A stretch of DNA of 64,000 nucleotides from Desulfofundulus salinus (GCF_003627965.1 NZ_RBWE01000001.1:2776463-2840462); one strand, 5' to 3'. Counted from the first letter of the stretch, positions 31,393 to 40,639 are shown. Numbers and translations are program-made. The notes: generated by a model not told the origin, from the letters alone.

Positions 31393-32834
31393 CGGACCAC
31401 CACCCGCAGGCTCGCCAGCCCGGGATCTTCAGGACCCTGTACGGGAAGTGACAGGTTCCTGACCCATTGTAGATATTCGACCATCTCCGGACCAATCTCC
31501 TCCCCGGGATAGAGCAGGGGAATGCCTGGCGGGGAAACGTTCACCCATTCGGCACAGATGTGGCCGGCGCATTCCTCCAAAGGCAGGGGGCGGCTGGGAG
31601 CCAGCCAGGCCTGGCGGGGCGTAAGGCGCCCCACCGGAAGCGGCGGCCGTTCGGGGCAGGCCACGAGAGATTGTCCTGCTCCCACCCGGCGAACCACTCC
31701 CTGCAAACCGCGGATGAGGAGCTCGCAATCCTGGCGGGTGGTGCCGATGCCAATGACCACCACCAGGTTATAATAATCGGCCATTTCCACCTGCACCCGG
31801 TAATCCCGGGCCAGGATCCGGGCCGCCTGGTACCCCGTCAACCCCACGCAACGCAGGGAAATCACCAGCCGGGTGGGATCCAGGCCGTTTGCTCCCGGCC
31901 GGCCCAGGTGTTCTTCCCCCAGCAGGGTAATGCCGGGCAAACGGGAAAGGGCCTGCCTTACCTCCCGGGCCAGGCCCACCGCCCGCTCCAGCATTTCCCT
32001 GCCTTTTGTGGCCAGCTGCCTGCGAGCACCGTCCAGGGAAGCCAGCAAAAGATAAGAGGGACTGCTGCTCTGCAAAAGGCGCAATGCCCGGGCCGTTTTC
32101 AGGACATCCACCCGGTTTCCTTTGAGATGCAGTAACGAGGATTGGGTGAGGGAACCTCCCATCTTGTGCATGCTCTGTACCGCGGCGTCCACGCCGCACT
32201 GCAATGCCGGCGGCGGCAGCACGGCATGAAAGGCAAAGTGCACGCCGTGGGCCTCATCGGCCAGCACAGGCTTGTTCACCCCGTGGGCCAGCCCCACCAG
32301 TCGCGGCAGATCGCCCGTAACTCCATAATAGGTGGGATGGAGCACCAGCAGCCCCTTCGCCTGCGGGTGCTTTTCCAGTGCCCCGGCAACTACCTGAGGA
32401 GTCAATCCGGCAGCAATACCAAACTCCTCAATAACCACAGGTTCAAGAAAAACAGGCTTAGCCCCGGAAAAAATCAACCCCCCCAGCACGGCCCGGTGGG
32501 CGTTGCGGGGAAGCAAGATTTCATCCCCCGGGCGGCACAGGGCCAGGAACAGGGCCGTTATACCCACCGTGCTCCCGTTAACCAGAAAAAAGGTTTGCCC
32601 GGCGCCAAAAAGCTCTGCCGCCAGGGCTTGTGCCCGGGCGATCACCCCTTCGGGACGGTGCAGATCATCCAAACCGGGCAACTCGGTAAGATCCAGCTGC
32701 AGGATTTCTTTACCCCCCTGCCACTCGGGGAAAATGGCTTCTCCCTGACGGTGTGCGGGCACGTGCAGGTGGGCGTAACTCCTGGCACAATGGGCATAGA
32801 GTGCGGCCACCAGGGGCGCTTCTTGCTGGTTCAT
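31389..32834 (-). CDS. Orn/Lys/Arg decarboxylase-family PLP enzyme
   Basis: A 481-residue fold-type I PLP enzyme of the group that includes Bacillus SpeA and YaaO. The PLP-binding set is visible: NGSTVGITALFLA near 82, LADEAHGVHF near 190, and the Schiff-base lysine in QSMHKMGGSLTQSS near 218. It likely decarboxylates arginine, lysine or ornithine for polyamine synthesis; the sequence alone does not pick the substrate. In Bacillus yaaO also precedes tmk, and here the genes overlap by 4 bases. Confidence 0.88.
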   Translation of the reverse strand: MNQQEAPLVAALYAHCARSYAHLHVPAHRQGEAIFPEWQGGKEILQLDLTELPGLDDLHRPEGVIARAQALAAELFGAGQTFFLVNGSTVGITALFLALCRPGDEILLPRNAHRAVLGGLIFSGAKPVFLEPVVIEEFGIAAGLTPQVVAGALEKHPQAKGLLVLHPTYYGVTGDLPRLVGLAHGVNKPVLADEAHGVHFAFHAVLPPPALQCGVDAAVQSMHKMGGSLTQSSLLHLKGNRVDVLKTARALRLLQSSSPSYLLLASLDGARRQLATKGREMLERAVGLAREVRQALSRLPGITLLGEEHLGRPGANGLDPTRLVISLRCVGLTGYQAARILARDYRVQVEMADYYNLVVVIGIGTTRQDCELLIRGLQGVVRRVGAGQSLVACPERPPLPVGRLTPRQAWLAPSRPLPLEECAGHICAEWVNVSPPGIPLLYPGEEIGPEMVEYLQWVRNLSLPVQGPEDPGLASLRVVVR

Positions 32835-33000
32835 AAACTGTTTTCACCTAATGGTAAGTCAAAATTTTGGTTCAACAGCTTTATTTTAACATGAGTGCCC
32901 TTCGTCATAAAGCATTGCCATTACTTTAATCTTATATCCGGTCAGGGCGGCGGTCAAAATAAGTTTAAAGAAAAAGAGAAAGTGAAAGGAGAGGCAGGGC

Positions 33001-33225
33001 ATGAGAGGTGACAAAATTGACGAAAAAAGCCTTTCCCGCAAGTATAAAACCAATGTTTCCCGGCTAATCCGGGCCTGGAAAAAGGGCCTTTCGGATATGG
33101 AAATTGCCGCCAGCACCGGCATCGACCCCGCCACCCTGAACAGGATCCGGGGCGATATCGAAATGGCTCACCGGCGCCTGCGCCTGGCCCGAAAAAAGGA
33201 ATTGGACCGGCTGGTTTACCTTTAA
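33001..33225 (+). CDS. Small basic helical protein with a possible HTH
   Basis: A 74-residue basic protein. Residues 20-50 (RAWKKGLSDMEIAASTGIDPATLNRIR) look like a recognition-type helix-turn-helix, followed by a long charged helix. AAAGGAGAGG lies upstream of the ATG, and the segment is compact and divergent from the decarboxylase gene. I do not recognise the family. It could be a small DNA-binding regulator. Confidence 0.6.
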   Translation: MRGDKIDEKSLSRKYKTNVSRLIRAWKKGLSDMEIAASTGIDPATLNRIRGDIEMAHRRLRLARKKELDRLVYL

Positions 33226-33348
33226 ACCCTATCCAGAACTATTGCCTGCATCCCTTCATAGTGTATAGCAACCGGCAGTTGTTAACATGTCCCTGGGGTC
33301 CAAAAACCTCCTTTGAACCGGCTCCGCCACATGGCGGTGCTGTTAAGA

Positions 33349-33380
33349 TAAAGGCCCTTTCCCCATCGGGAAAGGGCCCT
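33349..33380 (-). terminator. Terminator of the 2-oxoacid oxidoreductase operon
   Basis: An 11-base perfect stem (GGCCCTTTCCC / GGGAAAGGGCC) with a 4-base loop is followed on the minus strand by TTTATCTT. It lies just beyond the ferredoxin-subunit stop. Confidence 0.8.
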
Positions 33381-33386
33381 TGACTA

Positions 33387-33647
33387 TTAACCCGCCTTCT
33401 TTTCCTCTTTTTTCTTGCTAACATTGATGGCACAGTCAGGGCAAACCATCTGGCAGATACCGCAGGCGATGCACTCATCGTTTGGTTCCACCGAAGGAGT
33501 ACCATAAACCCCCAGCACATCAGACCAGGAAAGGCACTTCTTGGGGCACTTTTGCATGCACAACCCACAGCCTTTGCACAGGCCGGGGAAGATAGTCCAG
33601 AAGCTTTTTTGGGTTTCTATGGTCCGGGCCTTAAAGGACTGTGTCAT
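33387..33647 (-). CDS. 2-Oxoacid:ferredoxin oxidoreductase, ferredoxin-like delta subunit
   Basis: An 86-residue subunit with two [4Fe-4S] motifs, CKGCGLCMQKCP near residue 24 and CIACGICQMVCP near 59, and a lysine-rich tail. It delivers electrons from the TPP-bound intermediate to free ferredoxin. It is the last of four co-directional subunit genes (alpha, beta, gamma, delta) separated by 12-26 bases or overlapping. Confidence 0.9.
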   Translation of the reverse strand: MTQSFKARTIETQKSFWTIFPGLCKGCGLCMQKCPKKCLSWSDVLGVYGTPSVEPNDECIACGICQMVCPDCAINVSKKKEEKKAG

Positions 33648-33659
33648 TGCTTACCCCCC

Positions 33660-34226
33660 TTAGATGGCTTGAGCCACAAGCTCCATGCCCCGCTCCAGGG
33701 CACGGAAATTCAGTTCCCGTAGCTTGGGGTTCTTTTCAAACTTGTAGCCAAGTTTTTTCTCAATGGCCTTCTTAGCCTCTTCTACGGAAATTACCCCGGT
33801 GGCCTTAATTACCGCACCCATGATGACAATGTTGAACACCCGGGGATGCAGTTCGTTTTTGGAAACCTCAATGGCCGGAATGGGCAAAATCTTTTTCGCC
33901 TGGGTGGGCAGGGCGTCCTCGACGCCTTCAATGCTGGAATCGTAAACAAACAGGGTTTGGGGGCCCACATACTGCCGGGTCCGGTGCACCGCCCGGTCGC
34001 TCAAGGCAATGACGATGTCCCCGGTCTGGAACTTGGGTGCGCCGATGGGTTCATCCCCGATTTGCAAATAGGCGATGGAAACACCACCGCGCTGCTCCAC
34101 GCCGAAGTTGGGGATGTACAGGGCCTCGCGGCCTTCCTCGTTGGCCGCCTCGGCAATGATTTCCGCTACCGATTGGACCCCCTGACCGCCTTCCCCGGCC
34201 AGAAGGATCTTTACCGCCTTAGCCAT
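33660..34226 (-). CDS. 2-Oxoacid:ferredoxin oxidoreductase, gamma subunit
   Basis: A 188-residue gamma (POR gamma-like) subunit. ILLAGEGGQGVQSVAEIIAEAA at the N-terminus, VEQRGGVSIAYLQIG near 43 and a Rossmann-type core are characteristic. It overlaps the beta subunit stop by 8 bases, indicating coupled translation. With alpha and beta it forms the CoA-dependent oxidative decarboxylase. Confidence 0.9.
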   Translation of the reverse strand: MAKAVKILLAGEGGQGVQSVAEIIAEAANEEGREALYIPNFGVEQRGGVSIAYLQIGDEPIGAPKFQTGDIVIALSDRAVHRTRQYVGPQTLFVYDSSIEGVEDALPTQAKKILPIPAIEVSKNELHPRVFNIVIMGAVIKATGVISVEEAKKAIEKKLGYKFEKNPKLRELNFRALERGMELVAQAI

Positions 34227-34983
34227 TTGCCTCGCCCTCCTTCTGACCGGGCACTTTAATTTCGCCTACCTTAAAGTACCTGGGCAGTTCCTGTTCCACC
34301 ATTTTCCAGGTCTCCTCGGCGTTGGTCCGCCAGTTTGTCGGGCAGGTAGAGAGAACCTCCACAAAGGAAAAACCGTTGCCGGCCATCTGGTTTTCCAGGG
34401 CCTTTTTGAGGTAATTCTTTAACTGCCGCAGGTTGGCCACGGTGCCCCGGGCCACGTAGGCTCCCTCCCGGGTAATGGCGGCCACCATTTCCGGACCCTG
34501 GGTGGGATAACCGGTTTTTTCCGGATCCCGGCCGTAGGGTGTGGTTTCGGTCTTCTGGCCGGGCAGGGTGGTAGGCGCCATCTGACCGCCGGTCATGCCG
34601 TACTGGGTATTGTTCACCAGGATCACGGTGATCCTTTCGTTTCTTGACGCGGCATTTACCAGGTGCTGCGAGCCAATGGCATAGCCGCCGCCGTCACCCA
34701 TGTAGGCAATGCCGATAAGATTGGGATTGGCCCGCTTTAAACCCGTGATCACGGGCGTGGTGCGGCCGTGGTGGGTTTGAATGGTATCCACGTTGAAGAA
34801 GTCCCAGGCGAGCAGGGAACAGCCAATATCACAGCCAAAAACGGCCCGGTCCTGGATCCCCAGTTCGTCAATGGCCTGCCCCAGCGCCTTTAGCACCAGG
34901 CCGTGGCCGCAACCGGGACAAAACTTGTGGGGCTTGGTATCTACACGCCAGCTCTTGGGCATGGCAGGTTGCACAGACATCAA
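34219..34983 (-). CDS. 2-Oxoacid:ferredoxin oxidoreductase, beta (TPP) subunit
   Basis: A 254-residue thiamine-pyrophosphate subunit. FCPGCGHGLVLKAL near residue 21, GCDIGCSLLAWDFF near 49, and the TPP-Mg motif GDGGGYAIGSQHLVNAASRN near 95 ending in NNTQYGMTGGQMAPTT are those of 2-oxoacid:ferredoxin oxidoreductases. The HGRTTPVITGLKRANP segment is typical. The 2-oxoacid (2-oxoglutarate, branched-chain or aryl) cannot be fixed from sequence alone; I favour the Kor/Vor group. Confidence 0.92.
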   Translation of the reverse strand: MMSVQPAMPKSWRVDTKPHKFCPGCGHGLVLKALGQAIDELGIQDRAVFGCDIGCSLLAWDFFNVDTIQTHHGRTTPVITGLKRANPNLIGIAYMGDGGGYAIGSQHLVNAASRNERITVILVNNTQYGMTGGQMAPTTLPGQKTETTPYGRDPEKTGYPTQGPEMVAAITREGAYVARGTVANLRQLKNYLKKALENQMAGNGFSFVEVLSTCPTNWRTNAEETWKMVEQELPRYFKVGEIKVPGQKEGEANG

Positions 34984-35009
34984 AAATGGCCTCCTTTCCT
35001 TATTTTACA

Positions 35010-36098
35010 TTAACCAGCGATCTCTTTCACGCGGCTGACCACATCTTCGGCAGTGATGCCCACCCCGGGCTTGAACAGGGACAGCATTTCCACCGGACAC
35101 CCGAAGGCTGCTTCCTTTAAGAGCCTGGCCATCTGCCCGTTGGCCGATTCCACCACCAGGAATTGCCTGGCCTTGCTGGCCGTTTCCCGGATGGCGTCTA
35201 CCGGCAGGGGACGAAGGGTGATAGGACGGAAGTAGCCGACCTTGATACCCTCCTCCCGCAGTTCCTTTACGGCCGCCTTACATGCCCGGGATACCACGCC
35301 GTGGGATACCACCACCAGGTCGGCATCCTCCACATCAAAAGCTTCGTATTCGGCTACTTCCGGGGCGATTTTTTCGTAGTCCTTGAAGTATCCTTCCAGC
35401 ACCTCGTAGAGTTCCTCTTCTACGTTATAGGTATTGCGCAGCTGCGTGGGTGGCCTGTCCACCCCGGGAACGCCGGGCTTGCCCAGGAAGGGTTCGGCTT
35501 CTACCAGCTCAATGCCCCGGCTGGCTGGATCGTAGATGGTCAAGGATTCCCTCATTTTCGCCTGGTAGCCGTCACCCAGGACAAAGGTGGGGAAACGATA
35601 TTTCCAGGCCGTGTTGAAGGCCTTGATGGTATAATCAAAAAGCTCCTGGTGAGTGGCGGTAGAGTAGACAATACGCAGACCCTCGCCGTTGCCGCCCAGG
35701 GTGGTCATGGTTACTTCCTGCTGGGAGTAAATTACGGTTGCCGTAGAGGGGCCGCCCCGCTGCTGGATTACCACCACAGTAGGCAGGCGCATGGCTTCGG
35801 CCATGGACATGGGTTCCTGCATCAGGGTGTTGCCCGGTCCTGCCGTGGCGGTGAAGGCTTTGCGTCCGGCCAGCACGCCGCCGACAGTGGTAAAACCGGC
35901 GGACAGCTCATCCTCTGTTTGCAGGAATTCGCGACCATATTTGGGTGCCAGACGGGTCCAGTAGTGCATGATTTCATTCTGAGGGGTAATGGGGTAACCG
36001 TACATGATCTCTGCGCCGGCCACCAGCGCAGCCCAGGCTACCACCTCATTACCGGTCATAAAGACCCGCTTTTCACCCTCAATTGGTTTGTCAGGCAT
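35010..36098 (-). CDS. 2-Oxoacid:ferredoxin oxidoreductase, alpha subunit
   Basis: A 362-residue alpha subunit with the pyrimidine-binding domain. GNEVVAWAALVAGAEIMYGYPITPQNEI near residue 16, the TEDELSAGFTTVGG glutamate block near 60, and FTATAGPGNTLMQEP near 82 are family marks. The C-terminal half has the transketolase C-type domain (VVSHGVVSRACKAAVKEL). First gene of the operon. Acyl-CoA produced here feeds central carbon metabolism or amino-acid oxidation, with ferredoxin as electron acceptor. Confidence 0.92.
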   Translation of the reverse strand: MPDKPIEGEKRVFMTGNEVVAWAALVAGAEIMYGYPITPQNEIMHYWTRLAPKYGREFLQTEDELSAGFTTVGGVLAGRKAFTATAGPGNTLMQEPMSMAEAMRLPTVVVIQQRGGPSTATVIYSQQEVTMTTLGGNGEGLRIVYSTATHQELFDYTIKAFNTAWKYRFPTFVLGDGYQAKMRESLTIYDPASRGIELVEAEPFLGKPGVPGVDRPPTQLRNTYNVEEELYEVLEGYFKDYEKIAPEVAEYEAFDVEDADLVVVSHGVVSRACKAAVKELREEGIKVGYFRPITLRPLPVDAIRETASKARQFLVVESANGQMARLLKEAAFGCPVEMLSLFKPGVGITAEDVVSRVKEIAG

Positions 36099-36132
36099 AA
36101 TGACCTACACCTCCTGAAATCTTATCCCGTTA

Positions 36133-36435
36133 ATGTTCAGTGAACCCACTTGGGTGCGGCGCTGTCCTTGCTCACTCCAGTGCTTCGCGCCGACAGCACC
36201 ACGGTTCGCTTCGGGCCGGCTCTGGCTCTCTGCGGATTACCATCGACACTGTTACCTCCCGACCATAATTAAACTGCCCGATGTGTCACCAATAGGTGTT
36301 CTTCCATTTGTTTTCATTTGGCGTCCTCGAGAGCTGAGCCGGCGGCCTCGCTTCACCGGGTGCTGTTACCGGCGCTTCGCAAGTCGTTCGCTCCGGACAG
36401 TGCCGCACCCTCGTCAGTACGGTTTTGCTGAACAT
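36133..36435. mobile_element. MITE-like element of about 300 bases with long imperfect terminal inverted repeats
   Basis: The ends AATGTTCAG and CTGAACATT are complementary. Inside them GGGTGCGGCGCTGTCC (near 36151) faces GGACAGTGCCGCACCC (near 36395) with one mismatch. The complementarity continues imperfectly through ACAGCACC and GCCGGCTC blocks for about 100 bases per arm. The centre has no reading frame. It fills the gap between the alpha subunit gene and the P-loop ATPase gene. Such non-coding palindromic units are typical of miniature transposable elements; no clear target duplication is visible. Confidence 0.7.
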
Positions 36436-36478
36436 TCACTCTTGCCCTTAAGAGAAGCGCAAAAAGAGCTTTTCTTTT

Positions 36479-37129
36479 TCACCACAGGGTTTGGGGCATA
36501 TAACGCTTAATGGGCCATACCGGGTGGCCTGCCGCATCATGGGAACCGATGACCCGGGCCAGTTCCTCCAGGACGGTAGTGGCCACCACGGGAATGCCCA
36601 GCTGCCGGGCAGCCTCGTCCACAATCCCTGCCCCTTCCTGGACAAATTCCACGGTGGTTTCGTCCCCCAGGTGGCTGTTGTTAATTAAACCATCCACCCT
36701 CCCCAGAGACCGGACATACTCCACAATTTCTTCCACGGTACCGGTCATGGGCCGGCCTACGTTTACCACCACGAAAATCTTTAAATCAGGATCGGTGACC
36801 GCGCCCTCCACCAGGTTTAAGGTTTTGGCTCCTTCCACACCGTAGCCAATATCCAGGATTACGTCCCCGGGAAGCCTTAAGGCCCAGCGGTTGGCGGGGT
36901 GAAGGATGCTCCCCGTTTCCCCCAAACCCATCATCTCCCTGGTTTCCCAGGCTACCACATTTATTCCCATGGCAGTCAATTTTTTCTTGATCGGGCGCAG
37001 GGTATAGCAGGGTTCCACGATGTCCAGATCAACCAGGTTTACCTGCCGGCCACTGGAGGCCAGAAAAATGGCCCGGTTGACCGCCACTTCGCTTTTGCCA
37101 CTGGCATACTCTCCAATATAGGCTTCCAC
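36479..37129 (-). CDS. P-loop ATPase of the MinD/ParA-like class
   Basis: A 216-residue single-domain P-loop NTPase. The variant Walker A GEYASGKSE lies at residues 7-15, followed by VNLVDLDIVEPCYTLR near 35, a Walker B-like VILDIGYG near 92, and KIFVVVNVGRPMTGT and DGLINNSHLGDETT where SIMIBI ATPases have their switch and base-binding segments. The start is read as GTG. Upstream of a 2-oxoacid:ferredoxin oxidoreductase operon it might act in cluster assembly or enzyme maturation; that is inference. Confidence 0.7.
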   Translation of the reverse strand: MEAYIGEYASGKSEVAVNRAIFLASSGRQVNLVDLDIVEPCYTLRPIKKKLTAMGINVVAWETREMMGLGETGSILHPANRWALRLPGDVILDIGYGVEGAKTLNLVEGAVTDPDLKIFVVVNVGRPMTGTVEEIVEYVRSLGRVDGLINNSHLGDETTVEFVQEGAGIVDEAARQLGIPVVATTVLEELARVIGSHDAAGHPVWPIKRYMPQTLW

Positions 37130-37239
37130 TATCCGGCCGGAAATACATCTTCACCTCCGCCAGGATGACGCGAAAGATAAAAAAATTTAAAATCCCTATA
37201 TTTATTTTCTAAAAAGTTAGTACAACAACATAAGAACGA

Positions 37240-37272
37240 AAACCGGGACAGTTGGGTCTACTGTCCCTAATT
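37240..37272 (-). terminator. Probable terminator after bofA
   Basis: GGGACAGT / ACTGTCCC with a 7-base loop. The minus strand continues GGTTTTCG and the plus strand TAATTTTATT, so direction is not certain. Confidence 0.45.
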
Positions 37273-37378
37273 TTATTAATTTTTATTAATTTTATTTATT
37301 TATCAGACCACCCAACCCATGTTTAGTATATTGCAAAAAGGACTCCACGTCAACACAAGCCAAAATTTGAAAAATTGG

Positions 37379-37642
37379 CTAAACAAAAAAGTAGTGCAAC
37401 AGGATTAAGAGTATCACCCCGGGTACCTGAAGCAATCCGGCGGTGAGGAGAGTAACCGGGTTAACAGCAATCCTTAACCCCAACTGGCCGAGGAAAATAT
37501 TGAACAAAAATAATAATACTCCCCCCATCAAAAGTTGCAGGATCAACCGCAAGGTGAATTTAAAAACCTTGAGCAAAACACTGCCCATGAGAAATAATCC
37601 CAAAAGACCGAGGGCTATCAACAAAAGCAGCTTTAACTCCAT
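37379..37642 (-). CDS. bofA: Pro-sigma-K processing inhibitor BofA family protein
   Basis: An 87-residue membrane protein that in Bacillus holds the SpoIVFB protease inactive in the forespore outer membrane. It has two to three hydrophobic helices and the family end segment NIFLGQLGLRIAVNPVTLLTAGLLQVPGVILL, where the INPVT-like loop is diagnostic. The ATG preceded by GGGGTGG is chosen over a TTG eight codons upstream. Directly downstream of recR as in Bacillus. A second marker of endospore formation. Confidence 0.9.
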   Translation of the reverse strand: MELKLLLLIALGLLGLFLMGSVLLKVFKFTLRLILQLLMGGVLLFLFNIFLGQLGLRIAVNPVTLLTAGLLQVPGVILLILLHYFFV

Positions 37643-37717
37643 CAGTCCCACCCCTTTTACCGGCAATCTTGTCCCACGGCATGTATATGGAGTGGGAAGG
37701 GAAAATATGCTTACTTC

Positions 37718-38317
37718 TTATAACTCCCGGCGGCCTTCCAGGGCCCTGGCCAGGGTCATCTCATCGGCATATTCCAGGTGGGCGCCCACGGGCAAACCGT
37801 GGGCAATGCGGGTAACCTTCAAACCCAGGGGTTTGATTAGCTGGGCCAGGTAAAGGGCGGTGGCATCACCTTCAACGTCCGGATTGGTGGCCAGAATTAC
37901 TTCTTTTATCTTTCCTTCACCCAACCTGGCCAGAAGCTGCTTGATGGTCAGGTCATTGGGGCCCACCCCGGCCAGGGGTGAAATGGCCCCCTGCAGGACG
38001 TGGTAGAGCCCCCGGTAGCCCCGGGTTTTTTCCATGGCCAATACGTCCCTCGGCTCCTGGACCACACATACCAGGGTGTTATCCCGGCCCGGGTCGGAAC
38101 AAATCTGGCAGACCTCCCGGTCGGTGAGGTTGGCACAGACGGAACAATAGCGGACGTTGTCGCGGGCGAAAACCAGGGCCCGGGCCAGGTTGTGGGCTAC
38201 TTCCGGCGGTGCGTTCAAAAGATAAAAAGCCAGGCGCTGGGCTGTTTTGGGACCGATACCGGGCAGCTTGGACAGCTCCTCAATCAGGCGGTTCGCCGGG
38301 CCGGAGAGATACCTCAC
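37718..38317 (-). CDS. recR: Recombination mediator protein RecR
   Basis: Works with RecO (and RecF) to load RecA at gaps. The 199 residues have an N-terminal helix-hairpin-helix ([18 protein letters not shown]), a C4 zinc finger ([16 protein letters not shown] near 57-72) and a Toprim domain with [14 protein letters not shown] and [14 protein letters not shown]. Standard length. 12 bases after the ybaB gene. Confidence 0.96.
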   Translation of the reverse strand: MRYLSGPANRLIEELSKLPGIGPKTAQRLAFYLLNAPPEVAHNLARALVFARDNVRYCSVCANLTDREVCQICSDPGRDNTLVCVVQEPRDVLAMEKTRGYRGLYHVLQGAISPLAGVGPNDLTIKQLLARLGEGKIKEVILATNPDVEGDATALYLAQLIKPLGLKVTRIAHGLPVGAHLEYADEMTLARALEGRREL

Positions 38318-38329
38318 CGGTTCTCACCC

Positions 38330-38647
38330 CTAAAAAAGGCCGGGCAGGTTCAGTCCACCGGTCAGTTTGCCCATTTCCTTTGACACCATTTCCCGCGATT
38401 GATTGAGGGCGCTGTTCACGGCTGTCAGGATAAGCTCCGTCAACATTTCTACGTCCTCCGGGTCCACCGCTTCGGGCTTGATTTCCAGGGCCACCAGTTC
38501 CTGTTTTCCGTTCACCACTGCCTTTACGGCCCCTCCCCCGGCGGTGGCTTCCACTGTCCGGTTGCCCAGTTCCTCCTGCAGGCGCATCATTTCCGCCTGC
38601 ATTTTCTGGACCTGCTTCAGCATTTTGTTCATATTGGGACCCATCAT
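38330..38647 (-). CDS. YbaB/EbfC-family nucleoid-associated protein
   Basis: A 105-residue DNA-binding dimer. MNKMLKQVQKMQAEMMRLQEEL at the N-terminus and VEATAGGGAVKAVVNGKQELVALEI are diagnostic. It lies between dnaX and recR, the most conserved position of this gene in bacteria. Confidence 0.94.
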   Translation of the reverse strand: MMGPNMNKMLKQVQKMQAEMMRLQEELGNRTVEATAGGGAVKAVVNGKQELVALEIKPEAVDPEDVEMLTELILTAVNSALNQSREMVSKEMGKLTGGLNLPGLF

Positions 38648-38662
38648 GATTGATCTCTCCTT

Positions 38663-40405
38663 TTAATTAATTTTTTCTTCTATCTCTTCTCCCCCAAAGA
38701 GCTGGATGGCCGTTGCGGCGTCAAGCTGCTCATCCGGCTCGTCCGGTTTCCTTTCTTCCGGGGGAGCGTTCCCGTACACTATGTTTACCCGCCAGGTTCC
38801 CGGAAATAAAACGGCCAGCGCCTCTTCCACCACCCGGCGGTTTGCCGCCGTGTCCAGCAGCTCCTTGAACATGTCATCGGGGCCGAAGGCTATGGTTAAC
38901 ACCCCTTCCCCAACCTGCTCGGGCCAGCTGTGGATAAGATAATTGTATACCGGGAGGTTTTTGCTTTGAACCAGGTCCAGCACCTGTGGCCAGCGCTGCC
39001 TGATTTTGTCCAGCGTAACACCGCCGTTGGCGCAAACCTCCCCGTTTCCGGGGGGAGCTTTTACGGCCTGAGTTGGCTGAACTTCTTTTGTGGCGGCTCG
39101 TTTTTTCCCCCGCCCTCCCGCAGCGGTGTTTTTACCTGCCTGGGGCCGTTCTGTGCTTGTGTCGCCCGTGTTGCCAGCCTTTAGTTCTTCCTCTGGAGGT
39201 TGGACATCTTTTTCGACAACATCTTTTTCCCCAACGGAACCATTCACGCGGCCGGCCATCAACTGTTCCAGGCGCAACTCCAGCTGTTCCACCCGCCGGG
39301 CAAGGGCGGCCGGGGAACTGCCGCTTTCGGGACGGGTGGCTTCTACCAGGGCCACCTCCAGCAAAACGCGGGGCTGGCTGGCCCATTTCATATCCTGTTC
39401 CACCCGGGTCAACACATGTAAAATGTGCAGCAATTGTTCCCGGGTGAACTCACCGGCCCGTTCCAGCAAACGCTCCCTTTCTCCGGAAGCCAGGGTCAGC
39501 TCTTCGTGGGGTGAAACCCGGATTAGCATGAGGTTGCGTAAGTAGGCCGTCAGCCCCTGGACAAAGAGGCGCAGGTCCTTTCCTTCTTCCACCAGGGTAG
39601 CAACCAGGTGCAGCAAGCGGTCCGCCCGGCCGGCAGCCAGGTTTTGAGCCGCCCCATCCAGCAGGTCGTCCCGCACGGTACCCATAATCCGGTGCACATG
39701 GTCTACGGTAACAACCATGTTGCCGTAAGCCGCCGCCTGATCCAGGATGCCCAGGGCGTCCCGCAGGCCACCATCGGCAGCCCGCGCAATCAGATATAAA
39801 GCCTCCTCTTCCACTTGAAAACCTGCTCCGGCGGCCACCTCCCGCAAACGGGCCAGCATATCCGCAAGGCCAATGGGATGAAAATCAAAACGCTGGCACC
39901 GGGACAGGATGGTCAGGGGGACTTTATGAGGCTCGGTAGTGGCCAGAACAAAAACCACATGGGCGGGCGGTTCCTCTAATGTTTTCAGCAGGGCATTAAA
40001 AGCCTCACTGGTCAGCATATGCACTTCGTCTATAATATAAACCCGGTAGCCGGCCAGCGCCGGTGAAAATCTTACTTTTTCCCGCAGTTCCCTGATCTCG
40101 TCAATGCCCCGGTGGGAGGCGGCATCTATTTCCACCACGTCCATGGATGTACCCGCGTTAATCTCCCGGCACACGGCACATTCATTGCAGGGTTCAGCCC
40201 CCTGGCGCGCAAGGCAATTCAGTGCCCTGGCCAGGACCTTGGCCGTAGTTGTTTTTCCCGTGCCCCGGGGACCACAAAAAAGATAGGCGTGGGCAATTCT
40301 CCCGGCCAGCAAGGCATTCTTCAGGGTAAGGGTAACGTGTTCCTGGCCGACGATTTCTTGAAAACGCCAGGGGCGCCACTTGCGGTATAGGGCCTGGTAA
40401 GACAT
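38663..40405 (-). CDS. dnaX: DNA polymerase III subunits gamma/tau
   Basis: Clamp-loader ATPase. The 580-residue AAA+ protein has GPRGTGKTTTAKV near residue 45, a zinc module (CLARQGAEPCNECAVC near 63-79), DEVHMLTSEAFNALLKTLEEPP near 125 and sensor 1 ATTEPHKVPLTILSRCQ. Past residue 370 come a charged linker and the tau-type C-terminal domain. It follows the SRP RNA gene on the same strand. A palindromic GGCACGGC/GCCGTGCC hairpin lies in its leader near 40447-40466. Confidence 0.95.
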   Translation of the reverse strand: MSYQALYRKWRPWRFQEIVGQEHVTLTLKNALLAGRIAHAYLFCGPRGTGKTTTAKVLARALNCLARQGAEPCNECAVCREINAGTSMDVVEIDAASHRGIDEIRELREKVRFSPALAGYRVYIIDEVHMLTSEAFNALLKTLEEPPAHVVFVLATTEPHKVPLTILSRCQRFDFHPIGLADMLARLREVAAGAGFQVEEEALYLIARAADGGLRDALGILDQAAAYGNMVVTVDHVHRIMGTVRDDLLDGAAQNLAAGRADRLLHLVATLVEEGKDLRLFVQGLTAYLRNLMLIRVSPHEELTLASGERERLLERAGEFTREQLLHILHVLTRVEQDMKWASQPRVLLEVALVEATRPESGSSPAALARRVEQLELRLEQLMAGRVNGSVGEKDVVEKDVQPPEEELKAGNTGDTSTERPQAGKNTAAGGRGKKRAATKEVQPTQAVKAPPGNGEVCANGGVTLDKIRQRWPQVLDLVQSKNLPVYNYLIHSWPEQVGEGVLTIAFGPDDMFKELLDTAANRRVVEEALAVLFPGTWRVNIVYGNAPPEERKPDEPDEQLDAATAIQLFGGEEIEEKIN

Positions 40406-40599
40406 GGTGATTCACTCCACGAAAGTATTCATTAAACCGGCCATACGGCACGGCATTGCCGTGCCCGCTCCGGCGCTCCGTACCCAAAGCACCCCTTGCC
40501 TGGACAGCCTGCCTTTGCAAGGAGTCTTTTCCAGCTGTTCACGCTTTAGTATATAGTCTTACAACAAATTCGCCGTCATTTAATAGTTTCCTCTTTTAG

Positions 40600-40630
40600 A
40601 AAAAATAAAGAACTGCTTTTACGCAGTTCG
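40600..40630 (-). terminator. Terminator of the SRP RNA gene
   Basis: GAACTGC / GCAGTTC around a 6-base loop, then TTTATTTTTT on the minus strand, about 10 bases past the SRP RNA 3' end. Confidence 0.8.
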
Positions 40631-40639
40631 TGAAATCTT

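Noticed and set aside
39060-39140. Programmed frameshift in dnaX at an A6 run to make a short gamma subunit
   Set aside because: A +1 (not -1) shift would be needed to meet an early stop, the heptamer is not in a slippery phase, and six A's are short for transcriptional slippage.
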